From an uncultured bacterium (GTDB taxonomy: Bacteria; Bacillota; Clostridia; Oscillospirales; Oscillospiraceae): a stretch of DNA of 12,965 bases. The DNA is taken from assembly GCA_949286295.1 (NCBI GenBank), contig CASECK010000061.1:1-12965 (forward strand). Direction: 5' to 3'. Every line of letters begins with the position of its first letter. Within the stretch, counting starts at the first letter, position 1. The notes beneath the pieces are model-generated. The model ran no database searches. It saw only the letters and a program-made list of their open reading frames with translations, and was not told the origin of the DNA. This document shows positions 5,717 through 12,297 of this stretch, in pieces. A program made the position numbers and the translations under genes.

Positions 5717-6310
5717 ATGAGGGTATGCCTGCTCCAGGGGAGCCCCCGGAAGGGGGGGAACACCGCCGCGCTGGCGGAGGAGTTTCTGGACGAGTGCGGG
5801 AGCCTGGGGATGGAGCGCTGCCGAATCGACCTCTATGACGGCCAGGTCCTTCCCTGCCTGGGCTGCATGGCCTGTCAGGACCATCCCGGCGGGCCGGGCT
5901 GTGTCCAGAAGGACGGCTTCGAGGAGCTGTTCTCCCGTATGGCGGACAGCCAACTGATTGTGCTGGCCACCCCCATCTACGCTTTTTTCTGCACCGCCCC
6001 GATGAAAGCCCTGTTGGACAGAACCATCTACGCCGGCAATAAGCGCTACGGCGCGGCGCCGGCGCAGCACCTGTTGGAGGGGCGGCGGCTGGCCTCCATC
6101 GCCACCTGCGGCTATCCCCCGGAGCGGGGGGCGGACCTGTGGGAGGAGGGCCTCAAGCGCCTGTGCCGGCATAGCGGGATGGAGTATATGGGTCTGTTCT
6201 GCCGCCGGGACTGGGGACGGGAGACCCCCTTCCTGGATGGGGAGAAGGCCCGGGCGGTGCGGGACTTTGCCCAGGCGCTCCACCTGGCGGTCAAGGTGGA
6301 CTGCCTGTGA
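5717..6310 (+). CDS. Flavodoxin-fold NAD(P)H-dependent FMN reductase / iron-sulfur flavoprotein-like
   Basis: The product (197 residues from this start) belongs to the NADPH-dependent FMN reductase/flavodoxin superfamily. It opens with the beta strand and phosphate-binding loop for FMN, LLQGSPRKGGNT (about 5-16). A cysteine cluster CLGCMACQDHPGGPGC (47-62; C-x2-C-x2-C-x8-C) resembles the compact 4Fe-4S motif of archaeal/clostridial Isf flavoproteins. TPIYAFFCTAPMKALLDR (85-102) is the second flavin-contacting region. The physiological electron partner is unknown. There are two in-frame ATGs, at 5711 and 5717. The ribosome site GGGAGG (5704-5709) is only 1 nt from the first but 7 nt from the second, so I prefer 5717; the two proteins differ by two residues. 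The stop overlaps the GTG of trmK by 4 bp, so the two genes are probably translationally coupled. Confidence 0.88.
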   Translation: MRVCLLQGSPRKGGNTAALAEEFLDECGSLGMERCRIDLYDGQVLPCLGCMACQDHPGGPGCVQKDGFEELFSRMADSQLIVLATPIYAFFCTAPMKALLDRTIYAGNKRYGAAPAQHLLEGRRLASIATCGYPPERGADLWEEGLKRLCRHSGMEYMGLFCRRDWGRETPFLDGEKARAVRDFAQALHLAVKVDCL

Positions 6311-7014
6311 GCGCGCAAAGAGAGCTGTCTGCCCGCCTGCGGATGGTGGCCAATCTGGTGCCCCCGGGGGTGCGGCTGGCGGATGTGGGCACCGACCACG
6401 CCTATCTCCCGGCCGCCCTCATACTGGAGGGGAAGATTCCCTGGGCCGTGGCCGCAGACTTGCGCCAGGGGCCGCTGTCCCGGGCCAGGGCCACGGTGCG
6501 GCGGGCCGGACTGGAGGGCAAGGTGGCTTTCCGGCTGTGCGACGGCCTGTCGGGCGTCCGCCCGGAGGAGGTGGACGCGGTGGCCATCGCGGGCATGGGG
6601 GGCGAGACCATCGCCGCCATCCTGGCCGCGGCCCCGTGGCTCCGGGAGGGGGACGTCCCCCTGGTGCTCCAGCCCATGTCCACCATGGACGGGCTGCGGC
6701 GGTGGCTGGGGGAGAACGGATACCGGATTGTCCGGGAGGAGCTGTGCCAGGAAGGGGAAACCCTTTACACCGCTTTTTTCGTCCGGGCGGGGGAGATGCC
6801 CGCCATGACTGCGGCCCAGCTGGCGGCGGGGCAAAATACCGCCCACCCCCTGCGGGGGGCGTGGCTGGAGTTCTGGATTGGCAAGACCCGCCGGGCGCTC
6901 TCCGGCCTGGCCCTGGCCAGGGGAGAGGCGGCCGCCCTGCGGCGGCAAGGGCTGGAGCAGGTTTTGGAGGGGCTTTTGGAAATGAAAGAGGAGTGGGAAG
7001 CATGGCAGACGTGA
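6307..7014 (+). CDS. trmK: tRNA (adenine(22)-N1)-methyltransferase TrmK
   Basis: TrmK (B. subtilis YqfN) uses S-adenosylmethionine to methylate N1 of A22 in the D-loop of bacterial tRNAs. The 235-residue product is of family length. It has a Rossmann methyltransferase core with the SAM-binding motif LADVGTDHAYLP (24-35), the acidic ribose contact in VAADLRQGPL (about 48-57) and the characteristic catalytic-region motif AIAGMGGETI (93-102). LQPMSTMDGLRRWL follows at about 121-134. The C-terminal part (about 155-235) is the helical arm used for tRNA binding. Translation starts at GTG 6307 inside the stop of the flavoprotein gene (GTGA overlap). Its end overlaps the Nif3 gene by 13 bp, repeating the yqfN-yqfO pairing known in Bacillota. 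Confidence 0.95.
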   Translation: MSAQRELSARLRMVANLVPPGVRLADVGTDHAYLPAALILEGKIPWAVAADLRQGPLSRARATVRRAGLEGKVAFRLCDGLSGVRPEEVDAVAIAGMGGETIAAILAAAPWLREGDVPLVLQPMSTMDGLRRWLGENGYRIVREELCQEGETLYTAFFVRAGEMPAMTAAQLAAGQNTAHPLRGAWLEFWIGKTRRALSGLALARGEAAALRRQGLEQVLEGLLEMKEEWEAWQT

Positions 7015-7799
7015 GGGAAATTTACCGCGCCATCGATGACTGGGCCCCCTTTGCCATCCAGATGGAGTTTGACAACGCGGGCTTTTTGGTGGGCCGGGGG
7101 AACCGGGAGGTACGTAAGATTCTGGTGTCTCTGGACATCACCGAGGCGGTGGCCGGCGAGGCGGCGGACTGGGGCGCGGAGCTGATTGTGGCCCACCACC
7201 CGGTGATTTTCCAGCCGGTGCGCTCCCTCACCGATGCGGACCCCACCGGGCGCATTCTTCTGCGGCTGGCGGAGGCGGGCGTGGCCGCCATCTGCGCCCA
7301 TACCAATCTGGACGCGGCGGCGGGGGGAGTGAACGACTGCCTGGCCCAGGCGCTGGAGCTGACCGGCGTAGAGCAGCTGCACCAGGATGGGACGCTGCCC
7401 GGCGGGACCCCCTACGGCATCGGACGGGTGGGGCGGGCGCACAGGCCGGGCCTGGACGCAAAGGGGTACGCCGCCTTTGTGAAGGAGAAGCTGAACGCCC
7501 CCCTGGTGCAAACTGCGGACGCCGGCCGCCCGGTCTCCCGGGTGGCGGTGGGAGGGGGCAGCTGCGGCTCCATGCTGGACGAGGTGCTGGCCGCCGGGTG
7601 CGACACCTTTGTCACCGCCGATGTGAAGTACGATGTGTTCCTCCGGGCCATGGCCCTGGGACTCAACCTGCTGGACGCGGGCCACTTTGCCACCGAGAAT
7701 GTGGTCTGCCCGGCCCTTGTCCGCTTTTTGCAGGCGCGCTTTCCCCAGGTGGAGGTCCGCTTGTCCCAGCGGCACGGGGAGGTCCGCGCCGGTGTCTGA
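7002..7799 (+). CDS. Nif3-like dinuclear metal center protein
   Basis: This is a member of the Nif3/YqfO/YbgI family, which forms hexameric toroids with a dinuclear metal site. The cellular substrate is not settled; GTP cyclohydrolase-like activity has been reported for some members. The expected metal ligands are present: HH in VAHHPVIF (His65, His66), Asp104 in AHTNLDAA, and His228 and Glu232 in DAGHFATE. The N-terminus holds the family motif APFAIQMEFDNAGFLVG. At 265 residues it is the short form, lacking the PII-like insertion that lengthens B. subtilis YqfO. The ATG at 7002 has AGAGGAG (6987-6993) at 8 bp. The open frame upstream of it only shadows trmK. It overlaps trmK by 13 bp and the next gene by 8 bp. 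Confidence 0.95.
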   Translation: MADVREIYRAIDDWAPFAIQMEFDNAGFLVGRGNREVRKILVSLDITEAVAGEAADWGAELIVAHHPVIFQPVRSLTDADPTGRILLRLAEAGVAAICAHTNLDAAAGGVNDCLAQALELTGVEQLHQDGTLPGGTPYGIGRVGRAHRPGLDAKGYAAFVKEKLNAPLVQTADAGRPVSRVAVGGGSCGSMLDEVLAAGCDTFVTADVKYDVFLRAMALGLNLLDAGHFATENVVCPALVRFLQARFPQVEVRLSQRHGEVRAGV

Positions 7800-9447
7800 G
7801 CTGCGGATAGAGGGCCGGCGGGCGGAGGGGCTGACGGCGCTGGCCCTGTTCCTGCTGCTGATGGCCCGGGCCTGCGCCTACGGGTGGCGGTACTGGCCCC
7901 AGCTGGACGACTATATCCAGTACCACAACTATCCCCTGTCCGGCAGTTTTTGGGAGCTTCAGCAGACCACTGGCCTGCTGGCCTCCCGGCCGCTGGCCGG
8001 GCTGGCCGACTACTTTGTGTGGGCACCCCTGTTCTCCCATATGCTGTTGGGCGTGGCGGCCGTCTCCCTGCTGTACGCCACCGCGGCGCTGATGCTGAAA
8101 CGGCAGCTGGGCCGCTACTTCCCCGTCGGCCCCCTGTTTTTGGTGGTGCTGACCCTGCTGCCCCTGGGGGTGGAGGGCACCTACTGGATGTCCGCCTCCA
8201 CCCGGGTGGTGTGCGGGCTGTTTTTGGCGGCGCTGGCGGCCTGGGCCTTCCTGCGGTGGATGGACACCGGCCGCTGGGGCTGGGCGCTGGCCTTTGTGCC
8301 GCTGCAAATGCTGCCCTTTGGATGGTATGAGCAGTCGGGCATTTTCTCTGTGGCCCTGATTGTGGGCATGGGGATTTTAGAGGTCATCCGGGACCGGAAA
8401 AAGCTGCCGCCCGCCCTGCTGTCCCTGTGGGGGGTGCCGGCCATGCTCTTGTACCAGAAGCTGACCGGCCTGTTGGCCGCCGCCGGCGGTGTGTACAGCA
8501 GCCGGGCGGAGTTTATCTGGCCTGACGAGCCCTATTGGCGGAACACCTTCGTCTGGGAGGTGCTGGAGCAGATGCGGGCGGTCTTTGTGGAGGGGAATTT
8601 CTATACCCTGGCCAAGGGCTTTGTCCGCAGCGCCCGGGAAATTCTGTCCGGCGGGCTGCTGCTGTGGGCCGTTGCCGCCGCCGCCCTGTGCGTGCTGTTC
8701 TGGTTTGCCGCCTCCCGGCTGGAGGGCGGGAGGGAGAAAAAGCCGCTGTCTCCCTGGCTGGCCCTTTTGGCCGGGGTGCTGCTCTTTCTGGCCCCGGTCA
8801 GCCTGTTTTTCGTGCTGGAGAACCCCTGGTTCTCCTTCCGGGGGGCGGTGACCTCCTTTGTGGGTCTGGCCCTTGTGGCGGACACGGCGGTGATGGCCCT
8901 GTGGCGGCGTCTGCCCGGCTTTGGGCGGGGCCCTGCCGGTTTGGCGGCGGCGGCCGCGCTGGTGTTCGTGATAGCCGGGGCCTCGGAGATTGGGGACTAC
9001 CGGGCCACCTATGAACAGGACCAGCGCCTGGGCCGGCTGACCGTTGGTACTCTCTCCGAGGACCTGGACGCCCGGGATAACGGCCGGGTGGGGCTTCTGG
9101 GGGTGGAACCCTCCTTCCTGCCGAACCAGAATTTCTTTTACCACGAGCACATTCACGGCTGCACCGAGAGCGCCTGGGCCTTCCAGGGGCTGCTCACCAG
9201 TCTGGACAGCTCCCGGAGCTGGAACGTGACCCCTCTGCCTTCCGACCCCATCTACCGGCAGTGGAACGCCGCCACAAACCGCCCCGGCGGCTTTGACTAC
9301 CTGTACTGGTACGACGGAGACGCCCTGGTCCCGGCGGTGTTGGAGCCGGCGGGGGAGAAGGCCTTCCAGGTGCTGGACGGGGAGGGGAGGGCGCTGGGCC
9401 GAATCTGGGAGGAGGACGGAATCGGCTATTTCAGGACAGCGGGATAG
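7792..9447 (+). CDS. Polytopic membrane protein of unknown function (GT-C glycosyltransferase-like layout)
   Basis: I do not recognise this 551-residue protein by family. It has about ten to eleven likely membrane helices (roughly residues 14-30, 80-102, 112-127, 138-156, 163-177, 184-199, 207-223, 286-306, 321-342, 352-370 and 382-398) and then a soluble C-terminal domain of about 150 residues. After the first helix comes WPQLDDYIQYHNYPLSGSFW with adjacent Asp39-Asp40. An acidic pair in the first external loop, many helices and a C-terminal soluble domain is the general layout of GT-C lipid-linked sugar transferases, and YWMSASTRVV and WYEQSG add to the impression. This is inference from layout, not homology. 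The GTG at 7792 has GGGGAGG (7776-7782) at 9 bp and overlaps the nif3 stop, so it is coupled to it. Its function need not relate to TrmK or Nif3. Confidence 0.85.
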   Translation: MSELRIEGRRAEGLTALALFLLLMARACAYGWRYWPQLDDYIQYHNYPLSGSFWELQQTTGLLASRPLAGLADYFVWAPLFSHMLLGVAAVSLLYATAALMLKRQLGRYFPVGPLFLVVLTLLPLGVEGTYWMSASTRVVCGLFLAALAAWAFLRWMDTGRWGWALAFVPLQMLPFGWYEQSGIFSVALIVGMGILEVIRDRKKLPPALLSLWGVPAMLLYQKLTGLLAAAGGVYSSRAEFIWPDEPYWRNTFVWEVLEQMRAVFVEGNFYTLAKGFVRSAREILSGGLLLWAVAAAALCVLFWFAASRLEGGREKKPLSPWLALLAGVLLFLAPVSLFFVLENPWFSFRGAVTSFVGLALVADTAVMALWRRLPGFGRGPAGLAAAAALVFVIAGASEIGDYRATYEQDQRLGRLTVGTLSEDLDARDNGRVGLLGVEPSFLPNQNFFYHEHIHGCTESAWAFQGLLTSLDSSRSWNVTPLPSDPIYRQWNAATNRPGGFDYLYWYDGDALVPAVLEPAGEKAFQVLDGEGRALGRIWEEDGIGYFRTAG

Positions 9448-9456
9448 AAAAAACAC

Positions 9457-9485
9457 TTGCATTTCCCCGTTTGCTGTGATATGAT
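9457..9485 (+). promoter_or_regulatory. Extended -10 sigma-A promoter of rplS
   Basis: TTGCAT (9457-9462) and TATGAT (9480-9485) are spaced by 17 bp, with TG at 9477-9478 giving an extended -10 element. Transcription would start near 9492, leaving a leader of about 94 nt before rplS. Confidence 0.82.
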
Positions 9486-9491
9486 ACCAAA

Positions 9492-9585
9492 GTCTGAATA
9501 ACGGGCGGTCCTCTGCGGCGCCCCTCCAGCTCTGTGGAAGGGGCAGGGGCCGGAATGAACGCCTATATAACAGGAGGAAAATCAA
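9492..9585 (+). promoter_or_regulatory. rplS 5' leader with hairpin (possible L19 autoregulatory leader)
   Basis: The predicted 94-nt leader contains a clear stem-loop: GCCCCT (9520-9525) pairs with AGGGGC (9539-9544) and CCA (9526-9528) with TGG (9535-9537), with one bulged A (9538) and a 6-nt loop. The ribosome site AGGAGG (9572-9577) lies outside the hairpin, 8 bp before the ATG. Leaders that bind their own ribosomal protein are known in Bacillota, including an L19 leader family. Whether this one belongs to it cannot be told by eye. Confidence 0.5.
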
Positions 9586-9927
9586 ATGGATCTGATGCAG
9601 GCTTTTACCGAGAAGTACAAGAAGGCTGAGCCCCCCGTGGTGTCCGTGGGCGACACGGTCCGCGTCCACCTGAAGGTCAAGGAGGGCAACCGCGAGCGTA
9701 TCCAGGTGTTCGAGGGCACCGTCATCGCCAAGAAGCACGGCGGCATCGAGGAGACCTTCACCGTCCGGCGCATCTCCTATGGCGTCGGCGTGGAGAAGGT
9801 GTTCCCCGTTCACGCCCCCTCTGTGGAGAAAATCGAGGTCGTGCGTCATGGTAAGGTCCGCCGCGCCAAGCTGTACTACCTGCGCGGCCGCGTGGGCAAG
9901 GCCGCCAAGGTCAAGGAGGCCCTGTAA
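9586..9927 (+). CDS. rplS: 50S ribosomal protein L19
   Basis: L19 is a late-assembly protein at the 30S-50S interface. The 113-residue length and the sequence are canonical: VSVGDTVRVHLKVKEGNRERIQVFEGTVIAKKHGGIEETFTVRRISYGVGVEKVFPVHAPSVEKIEVVRHGKVRRAKLYYLRGRVGKAAKVKE. Codon use is strongly biased towards CGC, AAG, GTC and GAG, typical of a ribosomal protein gene. It has its own promoter and a perfect AGGAGG ribosome site. A modest hairpin terminator follows, beyond which the ribosome-assembly GTPase gene rbgA begins, as in B. subtilis. The usual upstream partners rpsP, rimM and trmD are not here; an unrelated membrane-protein gene precedes it instead. Confidence 0.99.
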   Translation: MDLMQAFTEKYKKAEPPVVSVGDTVRVHLKVKEGNRERIQVFEGTVIAKKHGGIEETFTVRRISYGVGVEKVFPVHAPSVEKIEVVRHGKVRRAKLYYLRGRVGKAAKVKEAL

Positions 9928-9937
9928 GTCCAACCGA

Positions 9938-9965
9938 AAAGAGGAGCGGGAGACCGCTCCTCTTT
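9938..9965 (+). terminator. Hairpin terminator/attenuator between rplS and rbgA
   Basis: A 12-bp stem AAAGAGGAGCGG (9938-9949) pairs with 9954-9965 around a GAGA loop. The T run is only TTT before GC, so termination is probably partial. That would lower rbgA and downstream expression relative to rplS while still allowing read-through; no separate promoter for rbgA is visible. Confidence 0.65.
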
Positions 9966-9972
9966 GCTATAT

Positions 9973-9993
9973 TTCCCGCCCGCCGGGCGGGAA
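9973..9993. repeat. Second GC-rich inverted repeat upstream of rbgA
   Basis: TTCCCGCCCG (9973-9982) and CGGGCGGGAA (9984-9993) are exact reverse complements around a single central C. As RNA this gives a 9-bp stem with a 3-nt loop, 8 bp after the preceding hairpin and 14 bp before the AGGAGG of rbgA (10007-10012). No U tract follows, so it is not a classical terminator. It may stabilise the 3' end of rplS RNA or the 5' end of a processed rbgA message. Confidence 0.7.
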
Positions 9994-10020
9994 CGCACCC
10001 AGAGACAGGAGGCGAGAGCC

Positions 10021-10905
10021 GTGTACATCCAGTGGTATCCCGGGCATATGACCAAGACCCGCCGGCAGATTGAGGCCGACCTGAAGTTAGTGGACATCGT
10101 GGTGGAGCTGGTGGACGCCCGGATTCCGGCCTCCAGCCGCAATCCGGACATCGACGCCATCGGTGCCGGAAAGCCAAGGCTGGTGGTGCTCAACCGGGCC
10201 GACCAGGCCGATTCAGAGGCCAGCCGGATATGGAGCGCCTGGTTCCGGGCGCAGGGCCTTTCCGTTTTAGAGACCGACGCCAGGACCGGCCGGGGAATCG
10301 AGCAGTTCTCCTGGGTGATACGCGGCGCGCTGAAAGAGCAGATTGCCCGCTGGCGGGAGAAGGGCCAGGTGGGCCGCCCCGTCCGGGCCATGGTGGTGGG
10401 GGTGCCCAACGTGGGCAAGTCCACCTTTATCAATAAGGTGGCCAAAAAGAAGTCGGCCAAGGCCGGCGACCGGCCTGGGGTCACCCGGGGCAAGCAGTGG
10501 GTCAACGTGGACCGGGGGCTGGATTTGCTGGACACGCCGGGCATCCTGTGGCCCAAGTTTGAGGACGAGCGCACCGGGATGAACCTGGCCTTCACCGGCG
10601 CGGTAAAGGATGACATCATGGATACCGAGACCCTGGGCTGCCACCTGATGGCCCTCATGGGGGGGCGCTATCCCAAGGCTCTGGCCGCCGCCTATAAGCT
10701 GGATGAGACGCCCGGCCGGGCGGAGGGGGAAAACGATGTGGCCTACGGTTACCGCCTGCTCCAGACCTGCGCCCAGCGCCGGGGGATGCGCATCTCCGGC
10801 GGGGAGCTGGACACCGAGCGGATGGCCCGGGTGCTGCTGGACGAGTACCGGGGGGGCAAGCTGGGACGCTTTACCCTGGAGCTGCCGGAGGAGGTCAAAG
10901 GATGA
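10021..10905 (+). CDS. rbgA: Ribosome biogenesis GTPase RbgA (YlqF)
   Basis: RbgA is a circularly permuted GTPase needed for late 50S subunit assembly in Bacillota. In this 294-residue protein the G motifs come in the permuted order: G4 NRAD (58-61), then the P-loop GVPNVGKST (127-135), the switch PGVTRG (152-157) and G3 DTPG (171-174). The N-terminal IQWYPGHMTKTRR is a strong family signature. The C-terminal helical domain (about 205-290) is the ANTAR-like RNA-binding part. G4 reads NRAD rather than the usual NKxD, a conservative change. The start is GTG 10021, with AGGAGG (10007-10012) 8 bp upstream; an ATG-less extension to 9964 would cross the hairpin. Its stop overlaps the next start (ATGA), so that gene is coupled. 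Confidence 0.96.
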   Translation: MYIQWYPGHMTKTRRQIEADLKLVDIVVELVDARIPASSRNPDIDAIGAGKPRLVVLNRADQADSEASRIWSAWFRAQGLSVLETDARTGRGIEQFSWVIRGALKEQIARWREKGQVGRPVRAMVVGVPNVGKSTFINKVAKKKSAKAGDRPGVTRGKQWVNVDRGLDLLDTPGILWPKFEDERTGMNLAFTGAVKDDIMDTETLGCHLMALMGGRYPKALAAAYKLDETPGRAEGENDVAYGYRLLQTCAQRRGMRISGGELDTERMARVLLDEYRGGKLGRFTLELPEEVKG

Positions 10906-11291
10906 AACCGACGCCGAAGCAGTATCTGTGTTATTTGATATTTATGCTTTTGGCCTGTGGCGGCGCGCTGCTGTGGCAGCTGTTCCTGCCCCAGCTGGGC
11001 GGGCAGTTCACAAGTTGGGGCCAGGCCCCGGGATGGCAGCGGGAGATCGCCCTGTGGAATGTGGGGCTGATTGCCGCGATTCTCTACGCGGTAAAAAAGA
11101 GGACCACAGCGCTGCTGCGCCTGATGACCCTTCAGTCCATGCTCTTGTGCTGGGCGCTTGGAATCAACCATTTGGCCGCTGTGCTCACAGCGGGGACCGC
11201 CGGCTATGTGATTCATGTTCTGGGGGTTCTGGAAGTTATGCTGCTGGGCGGAATATGGGGAACTGTTCTATGGATTCGGGGAAGAAAGTAG
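10902..11291 (+). CDS. Small four-helix membrane protein of unknown function
   Basis: I do not recognise this 129-residue protein. It has four likely membrane helices (about residues 9-30, 49-64, 73-95 and 103-125), separated by short loops, a positively charged N-terminus (MKPTPK) and a basic C-terminus (RGRK). The basic turn KKRT (65-68) suggests a cytoplasmic loop between helices 2 and 3, so both termini probably face the cytoplasm. It has no catalytic-looking motif. Translation starts in the ATGA overlap with the rbgA stop and has a strong GGAGGAGG site (10887-10894), so expression appears tied to rbgA. Base composition is a little lower in GC than the neighbours. It lies where B. subtilis has rbgA directly followed by rnhB, so it is an extra gene in a conserved pair. 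Confidence 0.83.
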   Translation: MKPTPKQYLCYLIFMLLACGGALLWQLFLPQLGGQFTSWGQAPGWQREIALWNVGLIAAILYAVKKRTTALLRLMTLQSMLLCWALGINHLAAVLTAGTAGYVIHVLGVLEVMLLGGIWGTVLWIRGRK

Positions 11292-11300
11292 GGACATAGC

Positions 11301-11906
11301 ATGGACCTGTGGAACTATGAGCGGCAGGCCCTGGAGGAGGGACACGCCGTTATCTGCGGCTGTGACGAGGCGGGGGCCGGCCCCCTGGCGGGGCCGGTGT
11401 ACGCCGCCGCTGTGATTTTGCCCCTGGGGCTGGAGCTGCCGGGGCTGGACGACTCCAAAAAGCTCCCGGAGCGCAGGCGGGAGGCGCTGTTCCCCAAGAT
11501 TCAGGAGCAGGCCCTGGACTGGGCGGTGGCCTGGGTCCCGGCGGATGAGATTGACCGGACGGATATTCTCAGCGCCCGGATGCGGGCCATGGAGCTGGCC
11601 ATCGGCAAGCTGCGGCTGCGGCCCGACTTCGCCCTCATCGACGGCAACCGGGACCGGGGCCGGTCGGCCGCCATTACCACTTGTCACCGCTGCATTGTAA
11701 AGGGAGATGGCCTGTCGGCCTCCATCGCCGCGGCCTCGGTGCTGGCCAAGGTGAGCCGGGACCGGGCCATGGAGGAGCTGGACCGGCTGTATCCCCAGTA
11801 CGGCTTTGCCCGGCATAAGGGCTATGGGACCAGCCTCCACTACGAGATGCTCCGGCGCTATGGCCCCAGTCCCATCCACCGCCGGAGCTTTCTGAAAAAC
11901 CTATGA
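11301..11906 (+). CDS. rnhB: Ribonuclease HII
   Basis: RNase HII cuts RNA in RNA-DNA hybrids and starts removal of single ribonucleotides from DNA. The 201-residue product has the family blocks CDEAGAGPLAGPVYAAAVIL, LDDSKKL, ALIDGN, KGDGLSASIAAASVLAKVSRD and GFARHKGYGTSLHYEMLRRYG-PIHRRSF. All four catalytic carboxylates are visible: Asp22, Glu23, Asp114 and Asp136. One oddity is the ribonucleotide-recognition GRG motif, which here reads Gly25-Ala26-Gly27, so the usual arginine is replaced by alanine (codon GCC). The ribosome site is weak (AGGGA, 11290-11294). The start lies 9 bp after the small membrane gene, and the stop overlaps yraN in an ATGA, consistent with one operon. Confidence 0.96.
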   Translation: MDLWNYERQALEEGHAVICGCDEAGAGPLAGPVYAAAVILPLGLELPGLDDSKKLPERRREALFPKIQEQALDWAVAWVPADEIDRTDILSARMRAMELAIGKLRLRPDFALIDGNRDRGRSAAITTCHRCIVKGDGLSASIAAASVLAKVSRDRAMEELDRLYPQYGFARHKGYGTSLHYEMLRRYGPSPIHRRSFLKNL

Positions 11907-12274
11907 GCGGCCGGGAGAGCGGGCTGCTGGGCCACTGGGGGGAGGGGCTTGCGGCTAACTTCCTGCGGGACAAGGGCTATGTGATTTTAGCGGCCAACTG
12001 GCGCTGCCGGTTTGGAGAGATTGACCTTATCGCCTCCGACGGGACCTGCCTGTGCTTTGTGGAGGTCAAGCTGCGCAAGAGCGACGCCTTCGGAAGCGCC
12101 GCCGGCTTTGTGGACCGGCGCAAGCAGGAGAGGCTGCGGGCCGCCGCCGGGCTCTATCTCAGCCAGGAGGGGGACGGCGGCCTCCAGCCCCGCTTTGATG
12201 TGGTGGAGATATACGCCCCCCAGGGGGCGGCCACCCGGCGGCCGGAGATAAGCCTGATGGAAAACGCCTTTTAG
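11903..12274 (+). CDS. UPF0102 / YraN-family endonuclease-like protein
   Basis: This 123-residue protein belongs to the YraN/UPF0102 family, which has a restriction-endonuclease-like (PD-(D/E)XK) core. The motif is intact: GEIDLIA with Glu39 and Asp41, then CFVEVKLR with Glu54 and Lys56. The N-terminal helix (LLGHWGEGLAANFLRDKGYVIL) and the following NWRCRFGEID are typical. The biological role is not established; its frequent linkage to rnhB suggests nucleic-acid maintenance. Its ATG overlaps the rnhB stop, with only a weak CCGGAG upstream, so translation probably depends on coupling. It is the last gene of the rplS-rbgA-rnhB operon. No terminator is obvious after it, and the next promoter starts 24 bp downstream. 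Confidence 0.93.
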   Translation: MSGRESGLLGHWGEGLAANFLRDKGYVILAANWRCRFGEIDLIASDGTCLCFVEVKLRKSDAFGSAAGFVDRRKQERLRAAAGLYLSQEGDGGLQPRFDVVEIYAPQGAATRRPEISLMENAF

Positions 12275-12297
12275 TCCCGCTTTCTTTCCTCCATCCC

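Noticed and set aside
6237..7001. Open frame extending the Nif3 gene far upstream
   Set aside because: It runs inside trmK in another frame, is Gly/Pro/Arg-rich low-complexity, and a well-placed ribosome site supports ATG 7002.
7633..7791. N-terminal extension of the 551-residue membrane protein
   Set aside because: It overlaps the conserved metal-binding end of the Nif3 protein; GTG 7792 with GGGGAGG is the better start.
8377..9933. 518-codon open frame on the - strand across the membrane-protein gene and rplS
   Set aside because: It is antisense to rplS and a clear coding region, with His/Gln/Gly-rich composition typical of GC-rich shadow frames.
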